Positions 1-8,688 of a stretch of DNA of 20,273 nucleotides are shown here, piece by piece. The stretch is from CAYQTO01 sp964420455. GTDB taxonomy: Bacteria; Sumerlaeota; Sumerlaeia; SLMS01. The translations under genes were made by a program, and so were the position numbers. Position 1 is the first letter of the stretch. The number at the start of each line of letters is the position of its first letter. The notes beneath the pieces were generated by a model, which worked only from the letters and a program-made list of their open reading frames with translations, did not search any database and had not been told where the DNA came from. Where the stretch lies: positions 1 to 20,273 of the forward strand of contig CAYQTO010000058.1 in NCBI GenBank assembly GCA_964420455.1. Reading direction: 5' to 3'.

Positions 1-1124
1 GGGCGGGGCTCGCGTCCCAGATCAAGCTGCCCGTGGGGCCGGTGACGATCGCGGGACTGCTCGCGCTGGTGATGGTCGCCGCCGCGGTTCCCCGTCGCCG
101 CAACCGTCTGTTGCCGATGCTGCTGCTCCTCGGGGCGATGATGGTTTTCGTCTATATACTTGTCTGGGGGATGTATGGGTTTCGGTTCGAGTACACGCGG
201 GCGGATCACCCGATCGAGGACCGGAGCGAGCACATTCCTCCGCGTGCGGGTCCGGAGATCAGCCTGCGCCAGCGGGCGGTGAACTTCGCGTGGGAGCACC
301 GGCTCCTTCCCGAGGCCGCGCTGGCCACCGTCCAGCACCTCGAGGCGCTCGAGCGGCGCCGTGCGTTCCTCCTCGGCGATACTTCTCCCGACGGGTACCT
401 CCACTACTTCGCCGTGTCGTTCCTTGCAAAGACGCCGCTCTCCTGGCTCGCGTTCCTCGCGGTTGCCATTGTCTATCTGTATAGACGCTGGACGATGTCC
501 GCGGGGCGGCGCCTGCGGGCGGAGCTGGCCCTTGGCTGCGTCCTGCCGGTGGCGCTGTTCCTCGCGGCGCTGGCCTTCTCGCGGGTGAACATCGGCCACC
601 GGCACATCCTGTTCGTGTACCTGCCGCTGGCGGTCCTTTCAGGAATCGCGGTGGGGCGTTGGCTCGGGCGGGCAGGCGTGTGGCGCCGGGCCGCCGCGGC
701 GGTCCTCGCCGTCTATACAACCGAGTGTGCCTTCGCCTTCCCCAACGGGGCCACCTACTTCAACCTTGCCGCGGGTGGCGATCCCTACCACGGCAGCCGC
801 ATCCTCCGCGACAGCAACACCGACGCCGGCCAGGACTACCCGGCACTCGCCGCCTGGATGGGCCGGAACAACGCCGGTCCCATCAACGCCGCCCTCACGG
901 GCATCGTCCGCCCGGACCCTTATGGCATCACGGACTACCGGTGGATTCTTCCGAACGACCCGATTATTTTCCAGCGGGGAACAGACCAGCCGCCGGACCC
1001 CGCCTTGCCCACGGCGGCGAGCGTCAACCATCTCGAGACACTGGTGCTGCTGTACCCCGAGCTTTACGGCCGCGAGCCCGATCTGTTCCTCAACTCCATC
1101 GTTGTGTTCCTTCCCGGGGAGTAG
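1..1124 (+). CDS. Polytopic membrane glycosyltransferase, GT39/ArnT-like, C-terminal part
   Basis: The frame is open from the first bases of the window, so the start lies upstream; the GTG at 33 is internal. The visible ~373 residues hold several hydrophobic segments, near residues 3-20, 28-48, 130-150, 168-185 and 193-215 counted from that GTG. A soluble C-terminal part follows. It contains the motif YFN...GG...G...DSNTDAGQDYPAL (around codons 243-275), which resembles the YFN/DSN.DWGQD signature seen in ArnT/PMT-like dolichyl- or undecaprenyl-phosphate-sugar glycosyltransferases; here the usual Trp is Ala. Such enzymes transfer sugars from a lipid-phosphate donor on the outer face of the cytoplasmic membrane. 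The catalytic N-terminal loop is outside the window, so donor and acceptor cannot be inferred. The gene converges on the next gene with a 66-bp gap. Family call fairly confident; specificity unknown. Confidence 0.7.
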   Translation, partial: AGLASQIKLPVGPVTIAGLLALVMVAAAVPRRRNRLLPMLLLLGAMMVFVYILVWGMYGFRFEYTRADHPIEDRSEHIPPRAGPEISLRQRAVNFAWEHRLLPEAALATVQHLEALERRRAFLLGDTSPDGYLHYFAVSFLAKTPLSWLAFLAVAIVYLYRRWTMSAGRRLRAELALGCVLPVALFLAALAFSRVNIGHRHILFVYLPLAVLSGIAVGRWLGRAGVWRRAAAAVLAVYTTECAFAFPNGATYFNLAAGGDPYHGSRILRDSNTDAGQDYPALAAWMGRNNAGPINAALTGIVRPDPYGITDYRWILPNDPIIFQRGTDQPPDPALPTAASVNHLETLVLLYPELYGREPDLFLNSIVVFLPGE

Positions 1125-1190
1125 GAGCCCCGGAGCGGGCAGCATGGGGCGAAGGAGTGGGCGCGCGACGATCCGAAGGGCGGTTGCCGC

Positions 1191-2279
1191 TTACATCGTG
1201 ACCTGGAAATAGATCCCGATCCCAACGGCCAGCAGGAGAAAGACGAGGTAATAGGAGATCAGAACGTCGGTCGCCTTTTCCTCCATCACCTCGAGCATCC
1301 CCATCACGATCATGCGGGAACTGAACCAGAAGGCGAAGATCCCCCCGACGAGCTTTACCGAACAGAGGGGAAACGGGATCATCATGATGCCGATGAAGAG
1401 GCTGAAGGGGACGGTGGAGAGGAGCAGGGAGGCGATGAGGGCACGGGGAACGGTGAGGTCGCCGATGCCTTCGTTACGGGCGGTGAAGAGGAGAACAAAG
1501 GTGCCGATGATGAAGGTGACGCCCATGAGGGCGACGACGATGATGCCGAGGACCGCCCAGCCAAGGCCGGCCATGGCCATGCCGCCGAGGGCGCCGGTGA
1601 GAAAGTCGCCGGAGGAATCCTCCGGCTCGTCGGTCGGAACATTGTCGCCATAAACGGCCCTGATGCCGAAGACATCCTCGCTGGCGGGGGGAGCGGGCGA
1701 GTTGCCCAGCCGTGGCGCCCGTTCGGCGGCGCCCTCCGGGCGGACATAGTCACGCCCGGTCAGTGTCCTGCCCTCCTCGACCTCGCCGCTCTGGACGTGG
1801 AGGGGTGGCGGGGCGAACTCAAGCAAGGTCACTTGGGCCTGGGTGACGATGATGGCCTCGCCATGCGAGCGGGAACCACTGCGGTACAGACGCAGAAAGA
1901 CGCCGTCCGCCCCGCGCCGCAGCTCGTCGACAAGCACGTTGGGGACGATGCTGCCATCGGCGGTGCGCAGGTGGGCGACGCGTCCCTGGATGGTGGTGCC
2001 GTCTGGTCGGCGTTCGCGAAAGACGATGCGCTCGATCTCGCCAAGGGGGAATGACTGCCAGTCGGGCGGCGCAGGATTGTCCGACGTATAGACGGCGATC
2101 TCGATCTCGGGAATCGGCGAGGTGGTGATGTCACGCACGTAGGCGTGGGGCTCGCTCCGGCCGTCGGCAAACGTCACCGCATCGGCCCACGCCCCGCCCG
2201 CACCAGCGACAACCCCCGCCAGCGCGATCAGTCCCACCAGAACCCACCGGCAAGCAGTGGCGACCGGCACGGAAATCAT
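1191..2279 (-). CDS. Signal-peptide-bearing multi-pass membrane protein of unknown function
   Basis: The protein has 362 residues. I chose the ATG at 2279 because GAGGAATGGAG lies just upstream; an ATG 30 bp further up (2309) is also in frame but places those bases inside the gene. Residues 1-32 form a signal peptide (Arg then a long Leu/Val/Ala/Gly core, possible cleavage at AWA-DA). Residues 33-160 are soluble and beta-rich, with short strands such as VTFADGRS, IQGRVAHLRTADGS and VFLRLYRSG that suggest a small barrel fold. Residues 161-226 are an acidic Pro/Glu linker. The C-terminal half is hydrophobic, with likely membrane segments near 229-264, 278-303, 306-329 and 339-357. I do not recognise the family. 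It lies 117 bp downstream of thrS, beyond a strong hairpin, so it probably has its own promoter. Confidence 0.7.
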   Translation of the reverse strand: MISVPVATACRWVLVGLIALAGVVAGAGGAWADAVTFADGRSEPHAYVRDITTSPIPEIEIAVYTSDNPAPPDWQSFPLGEIERIVFRERRPDGTTIQGRVAHLRTADGSIVPNVLVDELRRGADGVFLRLYRSGSRSHGEAIIVTQAQVTLLEFAPPPLHVQSGEVEEGRTLTGRDYVRPEGAAERAPRLGNSPAPPASEDVFGIRAVYGDNVPTDEPEDSSGDFLTGALGGMAMAGLGWAVLGIIVVALMGVTFIIGTFVLLFTARNEGIGDLTVPRALIASLLLSTVPFSLFIGIMMIPFPLCSVKLVGGIFAFWFSSRMIVMGMLEVMEEKATDVLISYYLVFLLLAVGIGIYFQVTM

Positions 2280-2351
2280 GGCTCCATTCCTCACGTCGAT
2301 AATGTACAAGCAGGAGCCGGATTCTCGAAATGGTCAACCCATTCCGTTGTG

Positions 2352-2386
2352 TTCATGGGCCCGGCGGGGAGGACCGGGCCCATGAA
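2352..2386 (-). terminator. Strong hairpin after thrS, terminator-like without a U-tract
   Basis: TTCATGGGCCCGG (2352-2364) pairs perfectly over 13 bp with CCGGGCCCATGAA (2374-2386) around a 9-base loop. It begins 10 bp past the thrS stop codon in the direction of transcription. No run of T follows on the minus strand (CACAACGG), so intrinsic termination is uncertain; it may act as a 3'-end stabiliser or weak terminator. Confidence 0.5.
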
Positions 2387-2396
2387 GGGTGATGGG

Positions 2397-4553
2397 TCAG
2401 TAGGCGTCGCGGGATTCGGAGCGCAGGCGGGCGAGGAAATCCTCGAGCGGGAGGGATCCCAGTTCCCCTTCCGTCTGCGACCGGAGGGAGACGGTGCGCG
2501 TCTCCTGCTCCTTCTCGCCGACGATGGCGAGGTAGGGGATGCGCATATTGCGGCCCTCGCGGATCTTGGCGCCAACCTTCTCGGCAGACAGGTCGATCTC
2601 CGCGCGGAACCCCGCCTTGGCCAGCTCCTTCTGAACGGTGCGGGCATAGTCCTCGAACTTCTCGCTGATGGTGAGGACGCGAACCTGCTCGGGGGCGAGC
2701 CAGAGAGGGAAGTTCCCGCCGAAGTGCTCGATGAGGATGGCGAGGAAGCGCTCGAAGGAGCCGTAGATGGCGCGGTGGACAACGATGGGCATCTCCTCCT
2801 CGTTGTCGCGATTGACGAAGCGGAGGCCAAAGCGGGCGGGGAGTTGGTAGTCGAGCTGGATGGTGGCGGTTTGCCAATCGCGGCCGAGGCAGTCGCGGAC
2901 GATGAAGTCGATCTTTGGGCCGTAGAAGGCGCCGTCGCCCTCGTTCACCCTGTAGTCGAGATGATTGGAGCGGATGGCGGCCTCCAGGGCGGCCTCCGCC
3001 GTGTCCCAGGTTTCCTTCTCGCCGAGATACTCGTCCGGCCGGGTCGAGAGATACACGCGGGCGAACTCCATCCCGAAGGCCGTATAGACACGCTTGACGA
3101 GCGCGATGAGGCTGGTGATCTCGTCCTCGATCTGCTCCTGGGAAAGGAAGATGTGGGCGTCGTCCTGGCAGAACTGGCGGGTGCGCGTGGTCCCCGAGAG
3201 GGTGCCGGAGGTCTCGTTGCGGTGGAGGACGCCCTGGTCGTGGATGCGCAGGGGGAGCTCCTTGTAGCTGCGCTTGCGCTCGCGAAAGATGAGCATGTGG
3301 GAGGGGCAGTTCATGGGCTTGATGGCGGTGGTTTCGCCGGAGTCCTCGAGGAGGACGAACTCGCCGGTGGAGCGGCGGAAGAGGCGCCAGTGGCGGCCGC
3401 CGATGCCCTTTTGGGCGAGGAGGTGAGCGAGCCGGTCGGCAGGGGTGGCGAGCGGGGCAAGCTCCTCAAGGAGCCTCTTGTACTCGTTGGCGGTGAGGAT
3501 GTCGGGGGCCTCGTCCTCAAGCCGGTGGGCCCATTCGGCGACGCCCGCCTCGTCGAGTGTCATCGCCTCCTGGCCGGGCACGATGAACATGTCGTCGCGA
3601 TAGTGGTTCCAGTGGCCGGAGGTCTCGAAGAGGTCCTTCTTGAAGAGCATGGGGGTGAAGACCTCGACGTAGCCCTCCTCGCGGCAGAGGTCGCTCATCA
3701 TGCGGGCGAGGGTGCGATAGAGGGCGAGGCCGCGGGGGAGCCAGAACACGACGCCGGGAGCCCACTCGTGGGTCATGAGGAGTTCGAGCTCGCGGCCGAG
3801 CTTGCGGTGGTCGCGCTTCTTCGCCTCCTCGAGCATGTCCAAGTACGCCTTGAGTTCCTTCCTGGTGTGGAAGGCGGTGCCCTTGACGCGGGTGAGCTGG
3901 TCGTTGCGGGCGTCGCCCTTCCAGTAGGCGCCGGCCACGCTCATGAGCTGGAATGCCTGGAAGACGCCAGTGTGGGGGACGTGGGGCCCGCGGCACAGGT
4001 CGATGAACTCGCCCTGGCGATAGGTGCTGATGGTGTCGCTGTCGGGGATGCGTTCGATGAGGTCGACCTTGTACTTCTCGCCGCGTTCGCGAAAGAGCTC
4101 GAGAGCCTCCTCGCGCGAGAGCTCGCGGCGCTCGATGGGGAGGGCCTCCTTCACGATCTTTTGCATCTCCGCCTCGATGGCGGGGAAGTCCTCCGGTGTG
4201 ATGGGCGGGTCGGTCTTGATGTCGTACCAGAATCCCTCGTCGGTGGGGGGGCCGTCCTCGAGCATGGCATCGGGACGGAGGCGCTTGATGGCCTGGGCCA
4301 TGAGGTGGGTGCAGGAGTGGCGGAGGACCTCGAGGGATTCGGGCGAGCGGGAGGTAAGAATTTCCACCGCTGCATCGCCGTCGATGGGGGCGTTGAGGTC
4401 GACCAGGCGGCCATCGACCTTGGCGGCGAGGGCGTTGCGGGCGAGGCCATCACTGATGGATTCGGCGACTTGGCGGGGGGTGACGGGGGCGTCATAGGAG
4501 CGCTCGCTTCCATCGGGGAGTCGGATGGAGACGGAGGCGGCGGGGGCGGGCAT
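2397..4553 (-). CDS. thrS: Threonyl-tRNA synthetase with an insertion in the catalytic domain
   Basis: This class II aminoacyl-tRNA synthetase charges tRNA-Thr with threonine in the cytoplasm. Visible domains are TGS (about residues 7-68), the editing domain with H79/H83 and C187/H191, the catalytic core (about 255-620) and the C-terminal anticodon-binding domain (about 622-712). The zinc ligands are present: C416 in MNCPSH, H467 in DDAHIF and H593 in VVHRAIYGS. The motif 2 arm reads HRNETSG. The usual NCPGH is NCPSH here. The protein has 718 residues against about 640 in E. coli. The excess is nearly all between MFIVPG (residue 327) and the strand before IKPMNCP (about 405), where typical ThrRS has only about 15 residues. 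A clear AAGGAG lies 8 bp before the ATG at 4553. The common thrS neighbour infC is not downstream. Confidence 0.97.
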   Translation of the reverse strand: MPAPAASVSIRLPDGSERSYDAPVTPRQVAESISDGLARNALAAKVDGRLVDLNAPIDGDAAVEILTSRSPESLEVLRHSCTHLMAQAIKRLRPDAMLEDGPPTDEGFWYDIKTDPPITPEDFPAIEAEMQKIVKEALPIERRELSREEALELFRERGEKYKVDLIERIPDSDTISTYRQGEFIDLCRGPHVPHTGVFQAFQLMSVAGAYWKGDARNDQLTRVKGTAFHTRKELKAYLDMLEEAKKRDHRKLGRELELLMTHEWAPGVVFWLPRGLALYRTLARMMSDLCREEGYVEVFTPMLFKKDLFETSGHWNHYRDDMFIVPGQEAMTLDEAGVAEWAHRLEDEAPDILTANEYKRLLEELAPLATPADRLAHLLAQKGIGGRHWRLFRRSTGEFVLLEDSGETTAIKPMNCPSHMLIFRERKRSYKELPLRIHDQGVLHRNETSGTLSGTTRTRQFCQDDAHIFLSQEQIEDEITSLIALVKRVYTAFGMEFARVYLSTRPDEYLGEKETWDTAEAALEAAIRSNHLDYRVNEGDGAFYGPKIDFIVRDCLGRDWQTATIQLDYQLPARFGLRFVNRDNEEEMPIVVHRAIYGSFERFLAILIEHFGGNFPLWLAPEQVRVLTISEKFEDYARTVQKELAKAGFRAEIDLSAEKVGAKIREGRNMRIPYLAIVGEKEQETRTVSLRSQTEGELGSLPLEDFLARLRSESRDAY

Positions 4554-4558
4554 GGTGG

Positions 4559-4566
4559 GATCTCCT
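4559..4566 (-). promoter_or_regulatory. Shine-Dalgarno of thrS
   Basis: On the minus strand AAGGAGAT is followed by CCCACC and then ATG, a near-ideal ribosome-binding site that fixes the ThrRS start at 4553. Confidence 0.75.
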
Positions 4567-4593
4567 TGGCGGATCGTGGGCGGAGGGTTGGAA

Positions 4594-4625
4594 AAGGGGA
4601 GCGAGCGCCGACGCGCGGCGCTCGC
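4594..4625 (-). terminator. Intrinsic terminator downstream of the response regulator
   Basis: GCGAGCGCCG (4601-4610) pairs perfectly with CGGCGCTCGC (4616-4625) around the loop ACGCG. On the minus strand the stem is followed by TCCCCTTTTCC, a modest T-rich tail. It lies 46 bp beyond the response regulator stop and 40 bp before the thrS start, which suggests thrS is transcribed separately from the genes upstream. Confidence 0.65.
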
Positions 4626-4670
4626 GTGAAACTCCCGGTTGGCTTGGGGGGAAGTCCGCGGCGCCTGATG

Positions 4671-5066
4671 TCAGGGCGCAGTGTTTCCCGTTTCGTTCAG
4701 GGCGACGGCAACCTTGCTCATCAGGTCGTGGTGGTTGAATGGCTTGACGATATAGAAACTGGTTCCTCGCGCGAGGGCCTCGCGGATCTTTTCCTTCTCG
4801 GACACCCCAGTCAGGAAGATCACCGGTGTCTGGGAGGTAGCGGGGCGCTTGCGGATTTCATCGAGCGTCGTCATTCCGTCCATTTCCGGCATCATCATGT
4901 CGAGGATGATGAGGTCGGGGGTGGACTCCTCAAGGCGTGCGAGGGCTTCTGCACCGCTTGAGGCGGTTTCCACCTCGTAATCGTCCTTCAGGGCGGTCTT
5001 GAGGATCAGAAGGATATCGTTCTCGTCGTCGACGGCAAGGAGGTGGGGCTTGTGATTGGCGGGCAT
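4671..5066 (-). CDS. Single-domain response regulator (CheY-like receiver)
   Basis: The protein has 131 residues and consists only of a receiver domain, with no DNA-binding or enzymatic output. The acidic pair D13/D14 (AVDDEND), the phospho-acceptor D56 (LIILDMMMPEMDG), T86 (FLTG) and K108 (IVKPF) are all in their canonical places, so it should be phosphorylated and switch conformation. Such proteins act through protein-protein contacts, as in CheY-type or phosphorelay signalling. No histidine kinase is in the window, so its partner is unknown. It lies 49 bp downstream of the HU-type gene on the same strand and may be co-transcribed; no good ribosome-binding site is visible before its ATG. 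A hairpin terminator follows. Confidence 0.93.
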   Translation of the reverse strand: MPANHKPHLLAVDDENDILLILKTALKDDYEVETASSGAEALARLEESTPDLIILDMMMPEMDGMTTLDEIRKRPATSQTPVIFLTGVSEKEKIREALARGTSFYIVKPFNHHDLMSKVAVALNETGNTAP

Positions 5067-5115
5067 GGGGCCGTTTGCTTTGTCGAATTGGAATCGTTGG
5101 GGTAGGGCTTACGGG

Positions 5116-5421
5116 TCAGACTTCCGGGGCTTCTTCTGTCACGAAGTCCCGGTTGGCCTCTTCGCGGAGCGCCTTGCCGGGCTTGAAGACGGCCACCTTT
5201 TTTTCCGGGATCTGGATCATGTCGCCGGTTCGCGGATTGCGGCCGTTGCGGGCGTTCTTTTCCTTCACCATGAAGGTGCCAAAGCCGACGAGACTGACCT
5301 TTTCTCCCGCCTTGAGGCTGCTCTTGACGGACTCGAGGAACATTTCGACGGCGTCCACGGCGTCTTTGCGGGGCAGACCGGTCTTCTCGATGAGGACGCG
5401 AACCACCTCGGCCTTGGTCAC
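5116..5421 (-). CDS. HU/IHF-family DNA-binding protein
   Basis: The protein has 101 residues with the full DNABII fold: an N-terminal helical dimerisation part (residues 1-40), then VSLVGFGTF (42-50), the beta-arm with RNPRTG (61-66, P63 at the DNA-intercalating position) and FKPGKALRE (79-87). These proteins bend DNA and organise the nucleoid. The signature is compatible with either HU or an IHF-like subunit, so no symbol is given. The start is a GTG at 5421 with GGAGG 7 bp upstream. The tail EEAPEV is acidic and slightly longer than in minimal HU. Upstream lies an inverted repeat overlapping a possible promoter. Confidence 0.95.
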   Translation of the reverse strand: MTKAEVVRVLIEKTGLPRKDAVDAVEMFLESVKSSLKAGEKVSLVGFGTFMVKEKNARNGRNPRTGDMIQIPEKKVAVFKPGKALREEANRDFVTEEAPEV

Positions 5422-5457
5422 GATTACACCTCCGCACGTTCAAGCGCTGAGAATAGG

Positions 5458-5495
5458 TCACTTGAATTGGGCCTGCTAAAAAACCGGTCAAGTGA
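5458..5495 (-). promoter_or_regulatory. 8-bp inverted repeat in the HU-type gene's upstream region
   Basis: TCACTTGA (5458-5465) and TCAAGTGA (5488-5495) are perfect inverted copies 22 bp apart, about 37-74 bp before the GTG start. On the minus strand the distal copy overlaps TTGACC, a possible -35 box, with AATTCA 17 bp further on as a poor -10. This is a possible operator for autoregulation. It is inferred from pattern only. Confidence 0.35.
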
Positions 5496-5552
5496 AAAGG
5501 CGGGACACCGGGTGCCGTATCCTGCAAGTTGCCATGGGGGCGGTTGCCGGAT

Positions 5553-7730
<2,178 letters not shown>

Positions 7731-7739
7731 ATGCTTATC

Positions 7740-8564
7740 CTACTTCTTGCCGAAGAGAGAAGGAAAGACTTTGGCGAGAAGATTGGGGTTTCGTGCCTTC
7801 TCTTCTTGCTTCATCATCTGTAGACGCATCTTGGCCTTTTGATTGTCCCCATCCCACTTAAGTACCTCTTCGTAAACGGCCATGGCCTTGGACGGGATGC
7901 CGACGGTTTCATAGATCTCGGCAAGGCCAAGCTTGAATTCCATGTTGTACGCGTCCATCTGCGACGCTTTTTCGGCGGCGGTGACGGCCCGGCTGAAGCT
8001 GCCCTTGGTTTTCATCAGCGTCTGGGCAAGACGCATGTGGTACTGGGGTTCGCTGTCTGGATCGTTTTGGACGGCAGTCTCGAGGAAGGGAAGGGCCTTC
8101 TTGTAATCGGCGGTGCGGAAGAACTCCATGCCCTTGACGAAGGCCTTCTGGGCGGTGAGGACGCGTTGCGAGGCGATGTCGTTGGCCGACATTTTGGGCC
8201 CGGCGCCTGGCGCCGGGGGGGGAGCGGCGGGTCGTGCCGCTGGCTGGCCACCGCCACCACCCGATGCCGCGCTGGCGGAGGGAGCGGACGACGCGGCGGC
8301 TCCACCGCTTCCGGTCGTTGGGCTTGCCGCGCGACGGGAGAATCCGAGCGTCGCATCGTATTCCTTCCGCTTCTCCGGATCCTTCAGCGTGTTGTAGGCC
8401 TTGCTGATGACGGCCAGCTTCTCGGCGTTCTCACGTGCCTCCTGCGGGCCGCGGGCCTTGTCCGGATGGAGGTCTCTCGCGATGGCGTAATAGGCCCGTT
8501 TGACCTCGCGGTCGGGGGCGTGGCGGTCAATTCCCAGCAGGCTGTAGTAATCGGGTTGTGCCAT
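7740..8564 (-). CDS. J-domain (DnaJ-like) protein with TPR-type C-terminus
   Basis: The protein has 274 residues. The J domain spans about residues 5-73, with the essential HPD motif at 33-35 (DLHPDKARG), which stimulates ATP hydrolysis by the partner Hsp70. A low-complexity Ala/Gly/Pro/Ser linker (about 74-125) follows. Residues 130-250 contain helical repeats in TPR style (AFVKGMEFFRTADYKKALP, LGLAEIYETVGIPSKAMAVYEEVLKWD), which probably bind client or partner proteins. It lacks the zinc-finger and substrate-binding beta domains of classical DnaJ, so it is a class III J protein. Its stop lies 9 bp from the Hsp70 start, marking the two as functional partners. Confidence 0.92.
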   Translation of the reverse strand: MAQPDYYSLLGIDRHAPDREVKRAYYAIARDLHPDKARGPQEARENAEKLAVISKAYNTLKDPEKRKEYDATLGFSRRAASPTTGSGGAAASSAPSASAASGGGGGQPAARPAAPPPAPGAGPKMSANDIASQRVLTAQKAFVKGMEFFRTADYKKALPFLETAVQNDPDSEPQYHMRLAQTLMKTKGSFSRAVTAAEKASQMDAYNMEFKLGLAEIYETVGIPSKAMAVYEEVLKWDGDNQKAKMRLQMMKQEEKARNPNLLAKVFPSLFGKK

Positions 8565-8688
8565 GAAGCTCTTGGAGTTGCGGCGTATAGACGTTGCGTG
8601 TTGCCGGAGGCAGGATCAGGGGTTAGGATGGGAATGACGGGGTGGGATGTGTCAACGGTTTCCCTTTGGGAGGAAAATGGGTCCAGAA
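8565..8688 (-). promoter_or_regulatory. Intergenic region upstream of the J-domain/Hsp70 pair
   Basis: This 124-bp gap between the RND-ABC stop and the J-domain start contains, on the minus strand, a consensus -35 box TTGACA (8655-8650), but no convincing -10 at 16-18 bp. It also holds one copy of the octamer GTATAGAC (8585-8592) that recurs in the window. AAGAG is a weak ribosome-binding site before the J gene. No terminator hairpin was found and no CIRCE-type heat-shock repeat is visible. Confidence 0.3.

Noticed and set aside
2145..4961. A 938-codon open frame on the plus strand, antisense to thrS.
   Set aside because: It is the complement of ThrRS in GC-rich DNA, with low-complexity Gly/Val/Glu/Leu composition and no family motifs. 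ThrRS on the other strand has every expected residue.
5496..5552. A possible terminator after the Hsp70 gene (GGCACCCGGTGTCC followed by TTTT on the minus strand).
   Set aside because: The complementary parts leave no loop and the pairing is imperfect, so no stable hairpin forms.
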